Assembly (NCBI RefSeq): GCF_001854405.1 | Contig: NZ_CP017718.1 | Location: forward strand, 2,852,001 to 2,916,000 | From: Hyphomonas sp. Mor2 | GTDB taxonomy: Bacteria > Pseudomonadota > Alphaproteobacteria > Caulobacterales > Hyphomonadaceae | Length of the DNA stretch: 64,000 bases | Direction: 5' to 3' | Shown here: piece after piece, positions 1 to 8,581 of the stretch | Numbering within the stretch: position 1 is the first letter of the stretch | Layout of the letters: each line of letters starts with the position of its first letter | Position numbers and translations under genes: made by a program | Notes under the pieces: generated by a model | Database searches by the model: none | Seen by the model: only the letters and a program-made list of their open reading frames with translations | Told to the model about the DNA's origin: nothing

Positions 1-197
1 GCGCTGCATTAGGAGCAAAAAACACCGCGTCTGACAAATGAGATTTATGAGAATCGAGGATTCATTAACCCAAACGCTCCAATCCCATGAACATTGCAGA
101 GAAGAAGGGAAGCGGTCACGTTTCCGCCCGATTCTCCACGGATAGAAGCACAAGAATTTCACAGGGCGAAATCGGTCGCCACTCAGAAGGATGGGAC

Positions 198-908
198 ATG
201 GCTACAAATCCTGAAGCGATGGCAGAGGTATCTACCGAAGGCGCTTTCTCCATGGTTGAGCTCTTGTTGACGGCGGACATCGTCGTGCAAGCCGTGCTCG
301 TGGCGCTCGTAATCGCAAGTATCTGGTCCTGGGCTGTGGTTGCAGAAAAGTTTTTTGCGATCGGTGGGGCCCGCAAAAAAGCCAATGAGTTTGAAGAAGC
401 GTTCTGGAACGGCCGCGCAGACGAATTCGAGATGCGCCCCGGACAAAACCCGGACAATGCGGGCGCGCGCCTGTTCGCCGCCATTTCGCGCGAATGGCGC
501 GATGCCAAATCGATCTCCCCGACAGAGCATGGCGCCCTCGTGGCGCGCGCCGAGCGATCGCTTCGGGCGACGGTAGACCGCGAGGTCGGCAAGATCTCGC
601 ACGGGATCGGCGCTTTGGCGACGATTGGATCTGCCTCGCCGTTCATCGGTTTGTTCGGAACTGTCTGGGGCATCATGAACGCCTTCCTGAACATCAGTGC
701 CCAGGAGGATACCAGCCTGGCCGTGGTCGGCGGACCGATCGCCGAAGCTCTGTTTGCGACCGGTCTTGGCCTGATCGCCGCGATTCCGGCGGTGATTTTC
801 TACAATAAGTTTTCCGGTGATTTGAACCGCTACGCAGATACGCTGGATGCGTTCAGTCAGGATCTGTTGGTGCGGTTGTCACGCCGCGCGAGCGACGGAC
901 CCGTCTGA
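198..908 (+). CDS. tolQ: TolQ, Tol-Pal proton-channel subunit
   Basis: Inner-membrane subunit of the TolQ-TolR proton channel, which energises TolA for outer-membrane constriction at division (MotA/TolQ/ExbB family). 236 residues from the ATG at 198. Membrane segments are near residues 28-48, 136-161 and 178-202, with a cytoplasmic loop between the first two. Start choice: an in-frame ATG at 87 would add 37 polar residues, but AGAAGG lies 7 bases before the ATG at 198 and the family length fits. It is the first gene of tolQRAB-pal-cpoB, and its stop overlaps the tolR start (TGATG). Confidence 0.93.
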   Translation: MATNPEAMAEVSTEGAFSMVELLLTADIVVQAVLVALVIASIWSWAVVAEKFFAIGGARKKANEFEEAFWNGRADEFEMRPGQNPDNAGARLFAAISREWRDAKSISPTEHGALVARAERSLRATVDREVGKISHGIGALATIGSASPFIGLFGTVWGIMNAFLNISAQEDTSLAVVGGPIAEALFATGLGLIAAIPAVIFYNKFSGDLNRYADTLDAFSQDLLVRLSRRASDGPV

Positions 909-1354
909 TGGGGATGCAGCTCAACTCCTCCGGCGGTCGACGCGGCAGGCGCTCTTTCAATGCCGAGATCAACGTGACGCCTTTTGTCGACGTCATGCTG
1001 GTGCTGTTGATCATCTTCATGATCACCGCGACCGCCCTGCAGCGCGGCGTCGAGGTCAATCTGCCGCAATCGGCGACGAGCAATCTCAGCGTTCCCAAGA
1101 CGACGCCGCTGCTCGTCACTGTGACCGAGGACGCAAAAGTCTACATTTCCGAAACTGAAATCGAGCGCGATGAGCTGACGGCAAAACTGCTCGCCATTGC
1201 GGCGGAAGGATATCAAGAGCGCATTTTCCTGCAAGGCGACACCAATGCAGCGTATGGCGAAGTGCTCGCGGTCATGACCGAAATGCAAAACGCGGGGTTC
1301 ACCAATTTTGCGCTGGTCACGGATCCGAAAGCGCGGATCGAGCAGGAGCAATAG
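908..1354 (+). CDS. tolR: TolR, Tol-Pal channel subunit
   Basis: ExbD/TolR family, 148 residues. A basic N-terminus precedes one membrane helix at about residues 27-45. Its start reads [10 protein letters not shown], and Asp28 is the conserved proton-path residue of the family. A periplasmic domain follows. It works with TolQ to couple proton flow to TolA. The start overlaps the tolQ stop by one base, which suggests translational coupling; an in-frame ATG two codons later is an alternative. Confidence 0.93.
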   Translation: MGMQLNSSGGRRGRRSFNAEINVTPFVDVMLVLLIIFMITATALQRGVEVNLPQSATSNLSVPKTTPLLVTVTEDAKVYISETEIERDELTAKLLAIAAEGYQERIFLQGDTNAAYGEVLAVMTEMQNAGFTNFALVTDPKARIEQEQ

Positions 1355-1357
1355 ACC

Positions 1358-2254
1358 ATGCTGCGCGGCCTGCCTGCATCCATTATTGCACATGCCGCCG
1401 TGTTCAGCGCGTCCTATTTGACGTTCCCCTATTGGGGGACGTCTAGCCGCACATACGCGACCGATATCGAGGTCGTAGATGTCAGCTTCGCCGAGATCGG
1501 CGAGATCACCAATATCGCGCCGCTAATCGAAACCGAACCAGAAGAACCAGAGGAAGCTGCGCCGGAAGAACCTGAAGAAATCGTAGAAGATCCTGTCGAA
1601 GAGGAGTTGCCGGAAGCTGAACAAGATGTTGCCGACATCGCCGCCGCGCCTCCGGAAGAAAACCCTGAAGATATTTTGCCAAATTTCGAGCCAGAACCGG
1701 AAGACGAGGAGCCGGAAAAGGCGCCTGAACCCAAAAGGGAACCCGATCCGGCGCCAAGACAGCCACAAGACGATCTGATGGATTTTCTGAATCAGAGCGA
1801 ATCCACATTTAGAAGCGAACGCGCGACGCGGCAGAAACGACCAGAACCAAAGACAACACCACCAAAACCCAATACGGCATTGGAAAATGCCCCTAAACCG
1901 GTTGAAACACGCAACCGACGGGGCGCGGGAGAGCGCAACGCAAACACGGCCCGACTCGAGGCATTCGTTGTCTCGCGGATTCGGAATGAGTGTTGGTCTG
2001 GCGTGGACGATCTGCCTAACCCGGAGCGCTACAACGTCCACATGAACCTCAAGCTGAATGAAGATGGATCAATCGCAGAGCTTGCGCTGGTAGACCCCAA
2101 AAGACGCCCGATTGGCAACTCGTTCATGGGCACAGCGGTGGACCGTGCGCTGCGCGCCGTGCAGAAGTGTGAACCGTTCAGACTGCCTTCTGATGAGTAT
2201 CAGCTGTGGAAAGAAATCAACGTCTATCTAGGACTGGGATATGTCGATAACTGA
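1358..2254 (+). CDS. tolA: TolA-like protein, Tol-Pal periplasm-spanning link
   Basis: 298 residues. A short N-terminal hydrophobic stretch (about 5-25) is the likely membrane anchor. Residues about 45-150 are rich in Glu and Pro with repeated PEEP/EPE motifs, and the C-terminal 110 residues form a TonB/TolA-like domain with two Cys. Position between tolR and tolB makes TolA the call; sequence alone would give only a TonB-C protein. The spacer is acidic and proline-rich rather than the long Ala/Lys helix of E. coli TolA. It starts 4 bases after the tolR stop. Confidence 0.88.
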   Translation: MLRGLPASIIAHAAVFSASYLTFPYWGTSSRTYATDIEVVDVSFAEIGEITNIAPLIETEPEEPEEAAPEEPEEIVEDPVEEELPEAEQDVADIAAAPPEENPEDILPNFEPEPEDEEPEKAPEPKREPDPAPRQPQDDLMDFLNQSESTFRSERATRQKRPEPKTTPPKPNTALENAPKPVETRNRRGAGERNANTARLEAFVVSRIRNECWSGVDDLPNPERYNVHMNLKLNEDGSIAELALVDPKRRPIGNSFMGTAVDRALRAVQKCEPFRLPSDEYQLWKEINVYLGLGYVDN

Positions 2255-2276
2255 ATTAACGACTGGGAGATTTGAG

Positions 2277-3650
2277 ATGCTTAAGAAACTGATGTGCGCG
2301 GCAATTGTCGGGCTTGTCGGAACCTGGTCCGTTGCGATGGCGCAATTAGAAGTGGTTGTAGATCGCGCTGATCTTAAGCCCGTGCCGGTTGCTATCCCCG
2401 ACTTTGAAGCGATTGGCGTCGATCCGGAAACCGCGCAATTGATCAGCGACGTGGTTCGCTCTGATCTTGAATCGACGGGCCTGTTCACGATCACGCCGGA
2501 AGAAGCCCACATTCAGACCGATCTGAACATCGAGGTCGCGCCTCGGTTCGCGGATTGGAAGATCATCCAGTCGGACGCTCTGGTCGTCGGCACGGTCGAG
2601 CAAATTACCCGTGATGGCAATGAACTGATCCGCGGGTCGGTTCGCATGTGGGATGTTTATGGCGAGGAGTTGATGCGGTTTGAAGATTCCGCTGGCCGCC
2701 AGGTTTCCGGGCGCCGCTTCACAACCACTCCGGAAGATGTACGCCGCATCGCGCACAAGATTGCCGACGCCATTTACAGCCGCCTGACCGGCGAAGATGG
2801 CTATTTCGACACCCGGATCGTGTATATCTCCGAAACCGGGCCTAAAAATGCCCGCATCAAGCGTCTGGCCATCATGGATGCGGACGGCGCGAACGTGAAA
2901 TATCTGACCAGCGGCGCGTTTACGGTGCTGACGCCGCGCTTCTCGCCGGAAGCACAGCAGATTACCTACATGTCCTATGAGGGCGGCATACCGCGCGTCT
3001 ACCTCTACGATCTGCGCCGCGCGCGCCAGGAAGTATTGGGCAATTTCCGCAACATGACTTTTGCGCCGCGCTTCTCGCGCGATGGCAATTCAGTGTTGCT
3101 GACCCAGGCGACGAATGGCAATTCCGACATTTACCTCATGGATCTGCAAACGCGCCAGAGCCGCCGTCTGACCGACCATCCGGCGATTGATACGTCCCCC
3201 TCCATGTCGCCTGACGGACGCCAGATCGTGTTCAATTCCGACCGTGGTGGCAGCCCGCAACTCTACATCATGAACACCAATGGGACGACGCGTGTCTGCC
3301 CATCGGGTGGCCGGGATATTGCCTGCCGAATCACGTTCGGGTCCGGACGCTATTCGACTCCGGTCTGGAGCCCGCGCGGCGACCTGATCGCGTTCACCAA
3401 GCAATCTCGCGGACGCTTCCATATTGGCGTGATTGGAATTGATGGTCAGGGCGAGCGTTTGCTGACTGAATCCTATCTTGATGAAGGACCGGATTGGTCG
3501 CCAAATGGGCGTGTGATCACTTTTTTCCGGGAACGCGCGCCAGGCGCTTCACCTCAGCTTTGGTCGGTGGATCTGACAGGTCGCAACCTGCGCCGTCTGC
3601 AAACACCAACCGATGCATCTGACCCCGCCTGGTCGCCTTTGCTGGACTAG
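2277..3650 (+). CDS. tolB: TolB, Tol-Pal periplasmic beta-propeller
   Basis: Periplasmic protein that binds Pal and signals to TolA. 457 residues from the ATG at 2277: signal peptide ending near AMAQ (about residue 23), TolB N-terminal domain (to about 160), then a beta-propeller of PD40-type repeats, visible as recurrent FSPDG/WSP-like blocks. An in-frame ATG at 2241 would put 12 residues before the signal peptide and overlap tolA; GGGAG at 2265-2269 supports 2277. No terminator is evident after it. The 131-base gap to pal probably holds a pal promoter. Confidence 0.93.
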   Translation: MLKKLMCAAIVGLVGTWSVAMAQLEVVVDRADLKPVPVAIPDFEAIGVDPETAQLISDVVRSDLESTGLFTITPEEAHIQTDLNIEVAPRFADWKIIQSDALVVGTVEQITRDGNELIRGSVRMWDVYGEELMRFEDSAGRQVSGRRFTTTPEDVRRIAHKIADAIYSRLTGEDGYFDTRIVYISETGPKNARIKRLAIMDADGANVKYLTSGAFTVLTPRFSPEAQQITYMSYEGGIPRVYLYDLRRARQEVLGNFRNMTFAPRFSRDGNSVLLTQATNGNSDIYLMDLQTRQSRRLTDHPAIDTSPSMSPDGRQIVFNSDRGGSPQLYIMNTNGTTRVCPSGGRDIACRITFGSGRYSTPVWSPRGDLIAFTKQSRGRFHIGVIGIDGQGERLLTESYLDEGPDWSPNGRVITFFRERAPGASPQLWSVDLTGRNLRRLQTPTDASDPAWSPLLD

Positions 3651-3781
3651 GGAAAGAAAAACACAGTCTGACAAGACGTTAATCTTCCCAAATCGCAAGA
3701 AAATCGGGTATACGGCGTCACGAAGTTGACAAAAACAGTCCCTAATGCACCCATTGCACGCGCAAGCAAGGAGAGACCCAC

Positions 3782-4333
3782 ATGCGTAAGCTTATGATGA
3801 CGTCTGCGTCGATCGCCCTATTCGTCGGCGTCGCAGCATGTACTTCAACCCCTGAGCCTGAACCGGTTGTGGTAGACGAGCCCGTCGTCGCTGAACCAGA
3901 ACCGGAGCCAGAACCCGTAGTGGTCGTGGATCCACTACCTGAAGTTCCAGCCGGTCCTGTCAAAGGCTCTTTGGAAGATTTTGAGGTAAATGTTGGCGAC
4001 CGCGTCTATTTCGATCTGGACCAATATCGCCTCTCCGCAGACGCCCAAGGCATTCTGCAGCGTCAGGCCGCATGGCTCTCGTCTTATCCGAGTGTGAACA
4101 TTCTGGTGGCCGGTAACTGCGATGAACGCGGCACCCGTGAATACAACCTGGCGCTCGGCGAACGCCGCGCCTCGGTTGTGAAAAACTACCTGGTAGATCT
4201 TGGTGTCGACCCAGCTCGCATCCAGACCGTCTCTTACGGCAAGGAGCGCCCGCTGGCTCTCGGTTCGAACGAAGCCTCCTGGGCCCAGAACCGGAACGGC
4301 TTCACCCAGCTGATCTCAGGTACAGTTAGCTAA
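3782..4333 (+). CDS. pal: Pal, peptidoglycan-associated lipoprotein
   Basis: 183 residues. A lipoprotein signal ends in VAAC with Cys20 as the acylated residue. Residues about 22-60 are a low-complexity linker of Glu, Pro and Val. The rest is an OmpA-like peptidoglycan-binding domain with YFDLDQ and the NLALGERRA helix typical of the family. Pal anchors the outer membrane to peptidoglycan and is pulled by TolA/TolB at the division site. An intrinsic terminator follows at 4361-4393. Confidence 0.95.
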   Translation: MRKLMMTSASIALFVGVAACTSTPEPEPVVVDEPVVAEPEPEPEPVVVVDPLPEVPAGPVKGSLEDFEVNVGDRVYFDLDQYRLSADAQGILQRQAAWLSSYPSVNILVAGNCDERGTREYNLALGERRASVVKNYLVDLGVDPARIQTVSYGKERPLALGSNEASWAQNRNGFTQLISGTVS

Positions 4334-4360
4334 GCTCAACTGTAATATTTACATTTGATT

Positions 4361-4393
4361 AGGCCGGGCGTCACATTTTGGCCCCGGCCTTTT
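4361..4393 (+). terminator. Intrinsic terminator after pal
   Basis: Perfect 8-bp stem AGGCCGGG / CCCGGCCT (4361-4368 with 4383-4390), a 14-base loop and a run of four T. It separates pal from cpoB, so cpoB may depend on read-through or its own promoter. Confidence 0.8.
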
Positions 4394-4444
4394 CGTATCT
4401 GCAATTATCCCGGCCTTTTGATCAAGTTGGAGTGCGTGCCAAAA

Positions 4445-5464
4445 ATGTTTCGATCTTCCTGTCTAGCGCTGACAGCGCTGTTCGTTCTTGGCTCAGCACC
4501 CATGGCCGATGCGCAGCGGCGCGCGGATGTCGTGCAGGGCGTGACCAGCGGAGAACTGGCGCTCACGGTCGAGGAATTGCGCGTCAGCAACGCCGAATTA
4601 CGGGCCCGAATGACGGGGATTGAGTCCGACAAGGCTCAGCTCAACGGCAAAGTTGAGACCCTGGAATTCCTTTTGTCGCAATCGCGGGACGAGATTAATC
4701 GCATGCAGACCGACGACGCAGAGCTCGCACGCTTGATCACCCGGCTGGAGCAACGTCTCGGCGAGCAGGAAAAAACCATTGCCGATCTCAATCGGCAGAT
4801 CACGACTTTGCAGCCGGAACCCGCCTTCCTGTCACCCGGACCGGCTCAGTCTCCATCCGATAATTTTGAGGACCTGCCCGAAGATCTCGGGTCCGGCGAT
4901 CTGGTAGAAGATGCAGCCCCAGCCACATCAGCCGGTCCAACACGCATTGTTCGCAGCACAGACACAGATTCACCTCCGGAACCGACTCCTGACGTCATCA
5001 CCCAGGCTGGGCCCGATGGCGAGCCGATGCCGCAAGGCTCACTTGGCACGCTTTCCGCCAGCGCGCTCCCTGGCGAAGCCGGCCCCTTGTTCGGCGAAGC
5101 GAAATCTCGCTTGCTACAGTTTGACTATGCCGGCGCCGAACAGGCATTTCGCGCCTTCCTGGCCCGTTTTGGTGACGATCCACAAGCTGGCGAAGCGCAA
5201 TACTGGCTCGCTGAAGTGCTGTATCAGCAGGAAGCCTACGCCGAATCCGGCGCCGCATATACCGACATGATCCGCTCTTATCCGGATGACCCGCGCGCGC
5301 CGGAAGCGCTCGCCAAGCTGGCCCGTTCCATGCGCCTGGTCGGCGATACCGATCAGGCCTGCAATGCCCTTGATTTGCTGCCACAGCGCTATCCAAATGC
5401 CTCGGGCGTGACACGAAACCTGGCTGCGGGCGAGCGCGTTCGGTCTGGTTGTGATAACAGCTAG
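4445..5464 (+). CDS. cpoB: CpoB (YbgF), Tol-Pal associated coiled-coil TPR protein
   Basis: Periplasmic protein that links Tol-Pal with septal peptidoglycan synthesis in other proteobacteria. 339 residues from the ATG at 4445: signal peptide to about residue 24 (ADAQ), long coiled coil (about 30-120), a Pro/Asp/Thr-rich linker, then about three TPR-like repeats from about residue 210. An in-frame start at 4355 would put 30 unrelated residues before the signal and begin inside the pal terminator. GGAG lies 12 bases upstream of 4445, a long spacing, so the start is likely but not certain. Confidence 0.9.
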   Translation: MFRSSCLALTALFVLGSAPMADAQRRADVVQGVTSGELALTVEELRVSNAELRARMTGIESDKAQLNGKVETLEFLLSQSRDEINRMQTDDAELARLITRLEQRLGEQEKTIADLNRQITTLQPEPAFLSPGPAQSPSDNFEDLPEDLGSGDLVEDAAPATSAGPTRIVRSTDTDSPPEPTPDVITQAGPDGEPMPQGSLGTLSASALPGEAGPLFGEAKSRLLQFDYAGAEQAFRAFLARFGDDPQAGEAQYWLAEVLYQQEAYAESGAAYTDMIRSYPDDPRAPEALAKLARSMRLVGDTDQACNALDLLPQRYPNASGVTRNLAAGERVRSGCDNS

Positions 5465-5469
5465 GACAG

Positions 5470-6618
5470 ATGCGGTTCGGGGCTGATTTCGACGCGCTGA
5501 TCGCGCGGATCTCCCCTGATCCAACCAAGGCTCTGACACTCGCCGTATCCGGCGGCAGCGACTCACTGGCCCTGCTCTCATTGACATCTGAATGGGCGCG
5601 ACGAACCGGACGCAGTTTGCAGATCCTGACCGTCGACCATGGTCTTCGTCCCGAAGCACACGTCGAAGCCGAGATGGTTGCAGATCGCGCTCGAGGCATG
5701 GGTCACGTGCATCGCACCTTGACCTGGACCGACCCAAAACCCGCCCAAAGTGCCGCCCGAACCGCACGCTATGGTCTGCTCTGCGAGGCCATGCGCGATA
5801 CCGGTAGTTCTTGCCTGCTCGTGGGGCACACGCTTGACGATGTCGTGGAAACGGCCCTCATCCGACGCCGTCGAGGGGTACGCGACCCGAGTATTGCTGG
5901 TCCGGCGCTGGTCTCCCCGGCTCCCGTTTGGCCATCTGGACGCGGTATCACCGTTGCCCACCCTCTCATTGGAATCTCGCGCGCCGCGCTGCGCGCGCAT
6001 CTAAGCGACGCGGGATGGGCATGGACGGACGATCCGACAAATTCGTCCCCGGCTTATGAGCGCGCCCGCGTGCGCCAGTTCCTCGAAAAACATCCGCGCC
6101 TCCAGGCCGGGTGCACAGAGTTTGTCAGCAATCTGCAGATCCAGCGACAGCTCTCCGATCGCGCGCTTGGTCATCTTCTGGAGTCGGTGCATGTCGGCGC
6201 GGACGGCACCATCGACACGGGCGACTTGCCGGTCACCGACCGCGCGCTCGCCTTACTCGCTCGCTGCGCAAGCGGTGGTACGACAGAGCCACGGGCGCAG
6301 GCGATCCGCCAGCTGGTGCACAGTCTGGAAACCGTGGGAAGGCGGCAGACACTGGGCGGTGCCTGGTTTCAGAAAACCAGGACGGGCTTTTTGATCGGAC
6401 GGGATCCGGGGGCGGGTCCGAAGTGCGGATCTGATTCGGTGCATGATGGACGATTCGTCCGCGCGCAATCGGAGCGTTTGCCACCCACCCATGAACAGAG
6501 TTTCCTTGTGCGTCATGCGGCGCCGCCTCATCGCGAGTGGCGTGAGATCATCTCTGAGCGATTGGCTCATATAGCGCGCTGCCTCCAATCACCCGCCTTC
6601 GCGCCGGTTGAAGGCTGA
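5470..6618 (+). CDS. tilS: TilS, tRNA(Ile)-lysidine synthase
   Basis: Modifies C34 of tRNA-Ile(CAU) to lysidine using ATP. 382 residues. The PP-loop SGGSDS is at residues 27-32, followed by VDHGLR and a GHTLDD segment typical of the N-type ATP pyrophosphatase fold. It is a little short at the C-terminus compared with long TilS forms. It begins 5 bases after cpoB, as in the common alphaproteobacterial order. In many relatives ftsH follows; here an aminotransferase gene does. Confidence 0.92.
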   Translation: MRFGADFDALIARISPDPTKALTLAVSGGSDSLALLSLTSEWARRTGRSLQILTVDHGLRPEAHVEAEMVADRARGMGHVHRTLTWTDPKPAQSAARTARYGLLCEAMRDTGSSCLLVGHTLDDVVETALIRRRRGVRDPSIAGPALVSPAPVWPSGRGITVAHPLIGISRAALRAHLSDAGWAWTDDPTNSSPAYERARVRQFLEKHPRLQAGCTEFVSNLQIQRQLSDRALGHLLESVHVGADGTIDTGDLPVTDRALALLARCASGGTTEPRAQAIRQLVHSLETVGRRQTLGGAWFQKTRTGFLIGRDPGAGPKCGSDSVHDGRFVRAQSERLPPTHEQSFLVRHAAPPHREWREIISERLAHIARCLQSPAFAPVEG

Positions 6619-6707
6619 ACGTGCACGGTTTCCGACGTCTTCACAGGCCATTCGTTTCACGCCAGAGTGCGCATTGAATCAACCGTGTTGCAGGGAACGA
6701 TTTTGCG

Positions 6708-7619
6708 ATGCAGCAGACTGATCTGGCGCCGACTGGCGCTCCCGGCCAGGCCAAACTTGGCGACTGGGTCTTCCTGAACGGCGCTTTCGTCCGGGGCGAG
6801 GACGCGCAAATTTCTGTCAATGATCGCGGTTTCCTGTTCGCCCACGCAGCTTATGAAGTCACGGCCGTCTATAATGGCAAACTGATCGACTTCGAGCAGC
6901 ATATGGCCCGCTTGCAACGCACCTTGTCCGGGATCGAGATCGCGTGGCCAGATCTGGATTTTGCGGCCCTGCACGCGGAAATCATGCAGCGAAATGGGCT
7001 GTCGGAAGGCCTGGTCTATGTCCAGGTGACCGCTGGTGCGCCCGGCCCGCGCGACTATTACGGACCGGAATCCTTCATCCCGACCGTTTATGTGTTTGTC
7101 ACCCATAAACAACTGATCGGAGATGTGGCGCGGGATGGACTCACGGCGATTTCCTTCGAAGACACCAGATGGCGGCGGCGAGATCTGAAAACCACGCAAT
7201 TGCTGACCCAGACGCTCGCCTATCGCGCGGCGCGACGGGCGGGCGCGGATACAGCGATCCTGCATGAAAACGGTATCGTTACCGAAGCCGCTTCAGCAAA
7301 CCTGTGGATTATCGACGAGGATGGCAAACTGATCACACGCGATTTGTCGACCGCGCTGCTGCCCGGCATCACGCGCGATCGTCTGCTGCATGTGTTGGGA
7401 GCAGATGACCTTCAGATCGAGGAGCGCGCCTTCACGCTGGAGGAGCTGGGCGCGGCGAGAGAGGCATTTACCAGTTCGACCGGCGTCGTCATCGCGCCTG
7501 TGTTAAGCCTGGACAAAGTGCGGATCGGTTCCGGTCGACCCGGCCCTGTGACTCGGAAAGTTCAAGCGGCATATTACCAATATATCGGCGCCGATGTATC
7601 GCAGCTGACCTGGCTATAG
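6708..7619 (+). CDS. Class IV PLP aminotransferase, D-amino-acid transaminase type
   Basis: 303 residues with the fold type IV pattern: a segment SVNDRGFLFAHAAYEVT near 36-52, probable PLP Lys161 (RRRDLKTTQ) and Glu193 in TEAASANLW. This layout is closest to D-alanine/D-amino-acid aminotransferase (Dat), but branched-chain aminotransferase or aminodeoxychorismate lyase cannot be excluded. The first about 16 residues are extra relative to the family. It stands alone between tilS and a convergent membrane-protein gene that it overlaps by 6 bases. Confidence 0.8.
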   Translation: MQQTDLAPTGAPGQAKLGDWVFLNGAFVRGEDAQISVNDRGFLFAHAAYEVTAVYNGKLIDFEQHMARLQRTLSGIEIAWPDLDFAALHAEIMQRNGLSEGLVYVQVTAGAPGPRDYYGPESFIPTVYVFVTHKQLIGDVARDGLTAISFEDTRWRRRDLKTTQLLTQTLAYRAARRAGADTAILHENGIVTEAASANLWIIDEDGKLITRDLSTALLPGITRDRLLHVLGADDLQIEERAFTLEELGAAREAFTSSTGVVIAPVLSLDKVRIGSGRPGPVTRKVQAAYYQYIGADVSQLTWL

Positions 7620-8192
7620 ATCTTTCCGGTCAGGCTCCGGATCGATCACTTCTCCATCGACCGTAAACGCCTCATCCTCATCGGGAGGGGCACTCTGAGC
7701 CGCCTGCATCTGTGCCATCATGTCCTGCATCTGATCCATCATGCCGGCCATCTGACTCATGCCGATCCGGGCCGAGAACCAGGCGCCGATGACGGAAATG
7801 AGCGTCGGCACAATCAAATAAGACGTATCGGACACCATGAGCTGCGGCTCAAATTCTGTGGTTTGAAACAAGGCTGCGATGAGCGCCGCAAACCCGAAGG
7901 CGATGCTGTATCCGACAAGCCCTGAGGCAAATCCACGCCCGATCCCGCGGAACAGGTTTGTCGGCGCAGGGTCTGCGTCGGGAGACAGAACCGCTTTCAT
8001 ATCCGTCACCGGCGATGGGCTCACCTTGCGAATGACCAGCGTGGTGACGGTGGCAATGATCGCAAGCAAGGGCACCAGCAAAACGCTGCGGTTCATGGCC
8101 CCGGCCGTCATCGCAGCGCCCAGAAAGGCGATCGGTCCGGCGAGACGCAGGACAATCGGGACAAGGAATGAAGTGGGCATGCGGCGACTCAA
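7614..8192 (-). CDS. Membrane protein of unknown function
   Basis: 192 residues, family not recognised. Four hydrophobic segments at about 9-31, 34-52, 87-110 and 121-141. A methionine-rich amphipathic stretch (about 144-168, Met at roughly every third or fourth position) follows, then an acidic tail. The last six bases overlap the convergent aminotransferase gene. The SemiSWEET-like gene lies upstream on the same strand with a 28-base gap, so the two may be co-transcribed. Confidence 0.6.
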   Translation of the reverse strand: MSRRMPTSFLVPIVLRLAGPIAFLGAAMTAGAMNRSVLLVPLLAIIATVTTLVIRKVSPSPVTDMKAVLSPDADPAPTNLFRGIGRGFASGLVGYSIAFGFAALIAALFQTTEFEPQLMVSDTSYLIVPTLISVIGAWFSARIGMSQMAGMMDQMQDMMAQMQAAQSAPPDEDEAFTVDGEVIDPEPDRKDL

Positions 8193-8220
8193 TCGATTAT
8201 AGAGCCCACGAATACCGTGC

Positions 8221-8505
8221 TTACACCGCCGCTGGCAATGCGCGCGGACCGGTTTTCGTAACCGCGCGAATCTTCATCGCAAGAATGATGGAGGCCAGCA
8301 GAAGTGTCACCGCATTGGCCAGGACGATCGGCACGCTCGCTTGCATCACGCCATAGGCCAACCACCCAGCCACGCCGATCGTGAACATGGCATACATGGT
8401 CAATGAGATACCCGCGGTCTGCCCAGAGCGCAGGACCATCAGCGTTTGCGGCAAGAAAGAAAGCGTGGTCAGAAAGGCCGCCACCAATCCGATAAAGTCT
8501 GCCAT
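8221..8505 (-). CDS. SemiSWEET-type PQ-loop transporter
   Basis: 94 residues with three membrane helices and the PQ motif at Pro19-Gln20 (LTTLSFLPQ), the signature of bacterial SemiSWEET sugar transporters, which dimerise to form a pore. An AGGAG-like sequence (CTAGGAG) lies just before the ATG. Transport of sugar is known for the family; the substrate here is unknown. It is transcribed divergently from ecm. Confidence 0.85.
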   Translation of the reverse strand: MADFIGLVAAFLTTLSFLPQTLMVLRSGQTAGISLTMYAMFTIGVAGWLAYGVMQASVPIVLANAVTLLLASIILAMKIRAVTKTGPRALPAAV

Positions 8506-8581
8506 GTTCGAAGTCTCCTAGTACAGCGAAGATATATCACGCCGCCCATGAGCGTGCCTCGCATAAGTCGCCATTCCTTTT

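Noticed and set aside
1..12. Possible last codons of an upstream gene (Ala-Leu-His-stop)
   Set aside because: Three codons cannot support a gene, although ybgC often precedes tolQ.
87..197. N-terminal extension of TolQ
   Set aside because: The 37 extra residues are not in the family and the internal ATG has a better ribosome site.
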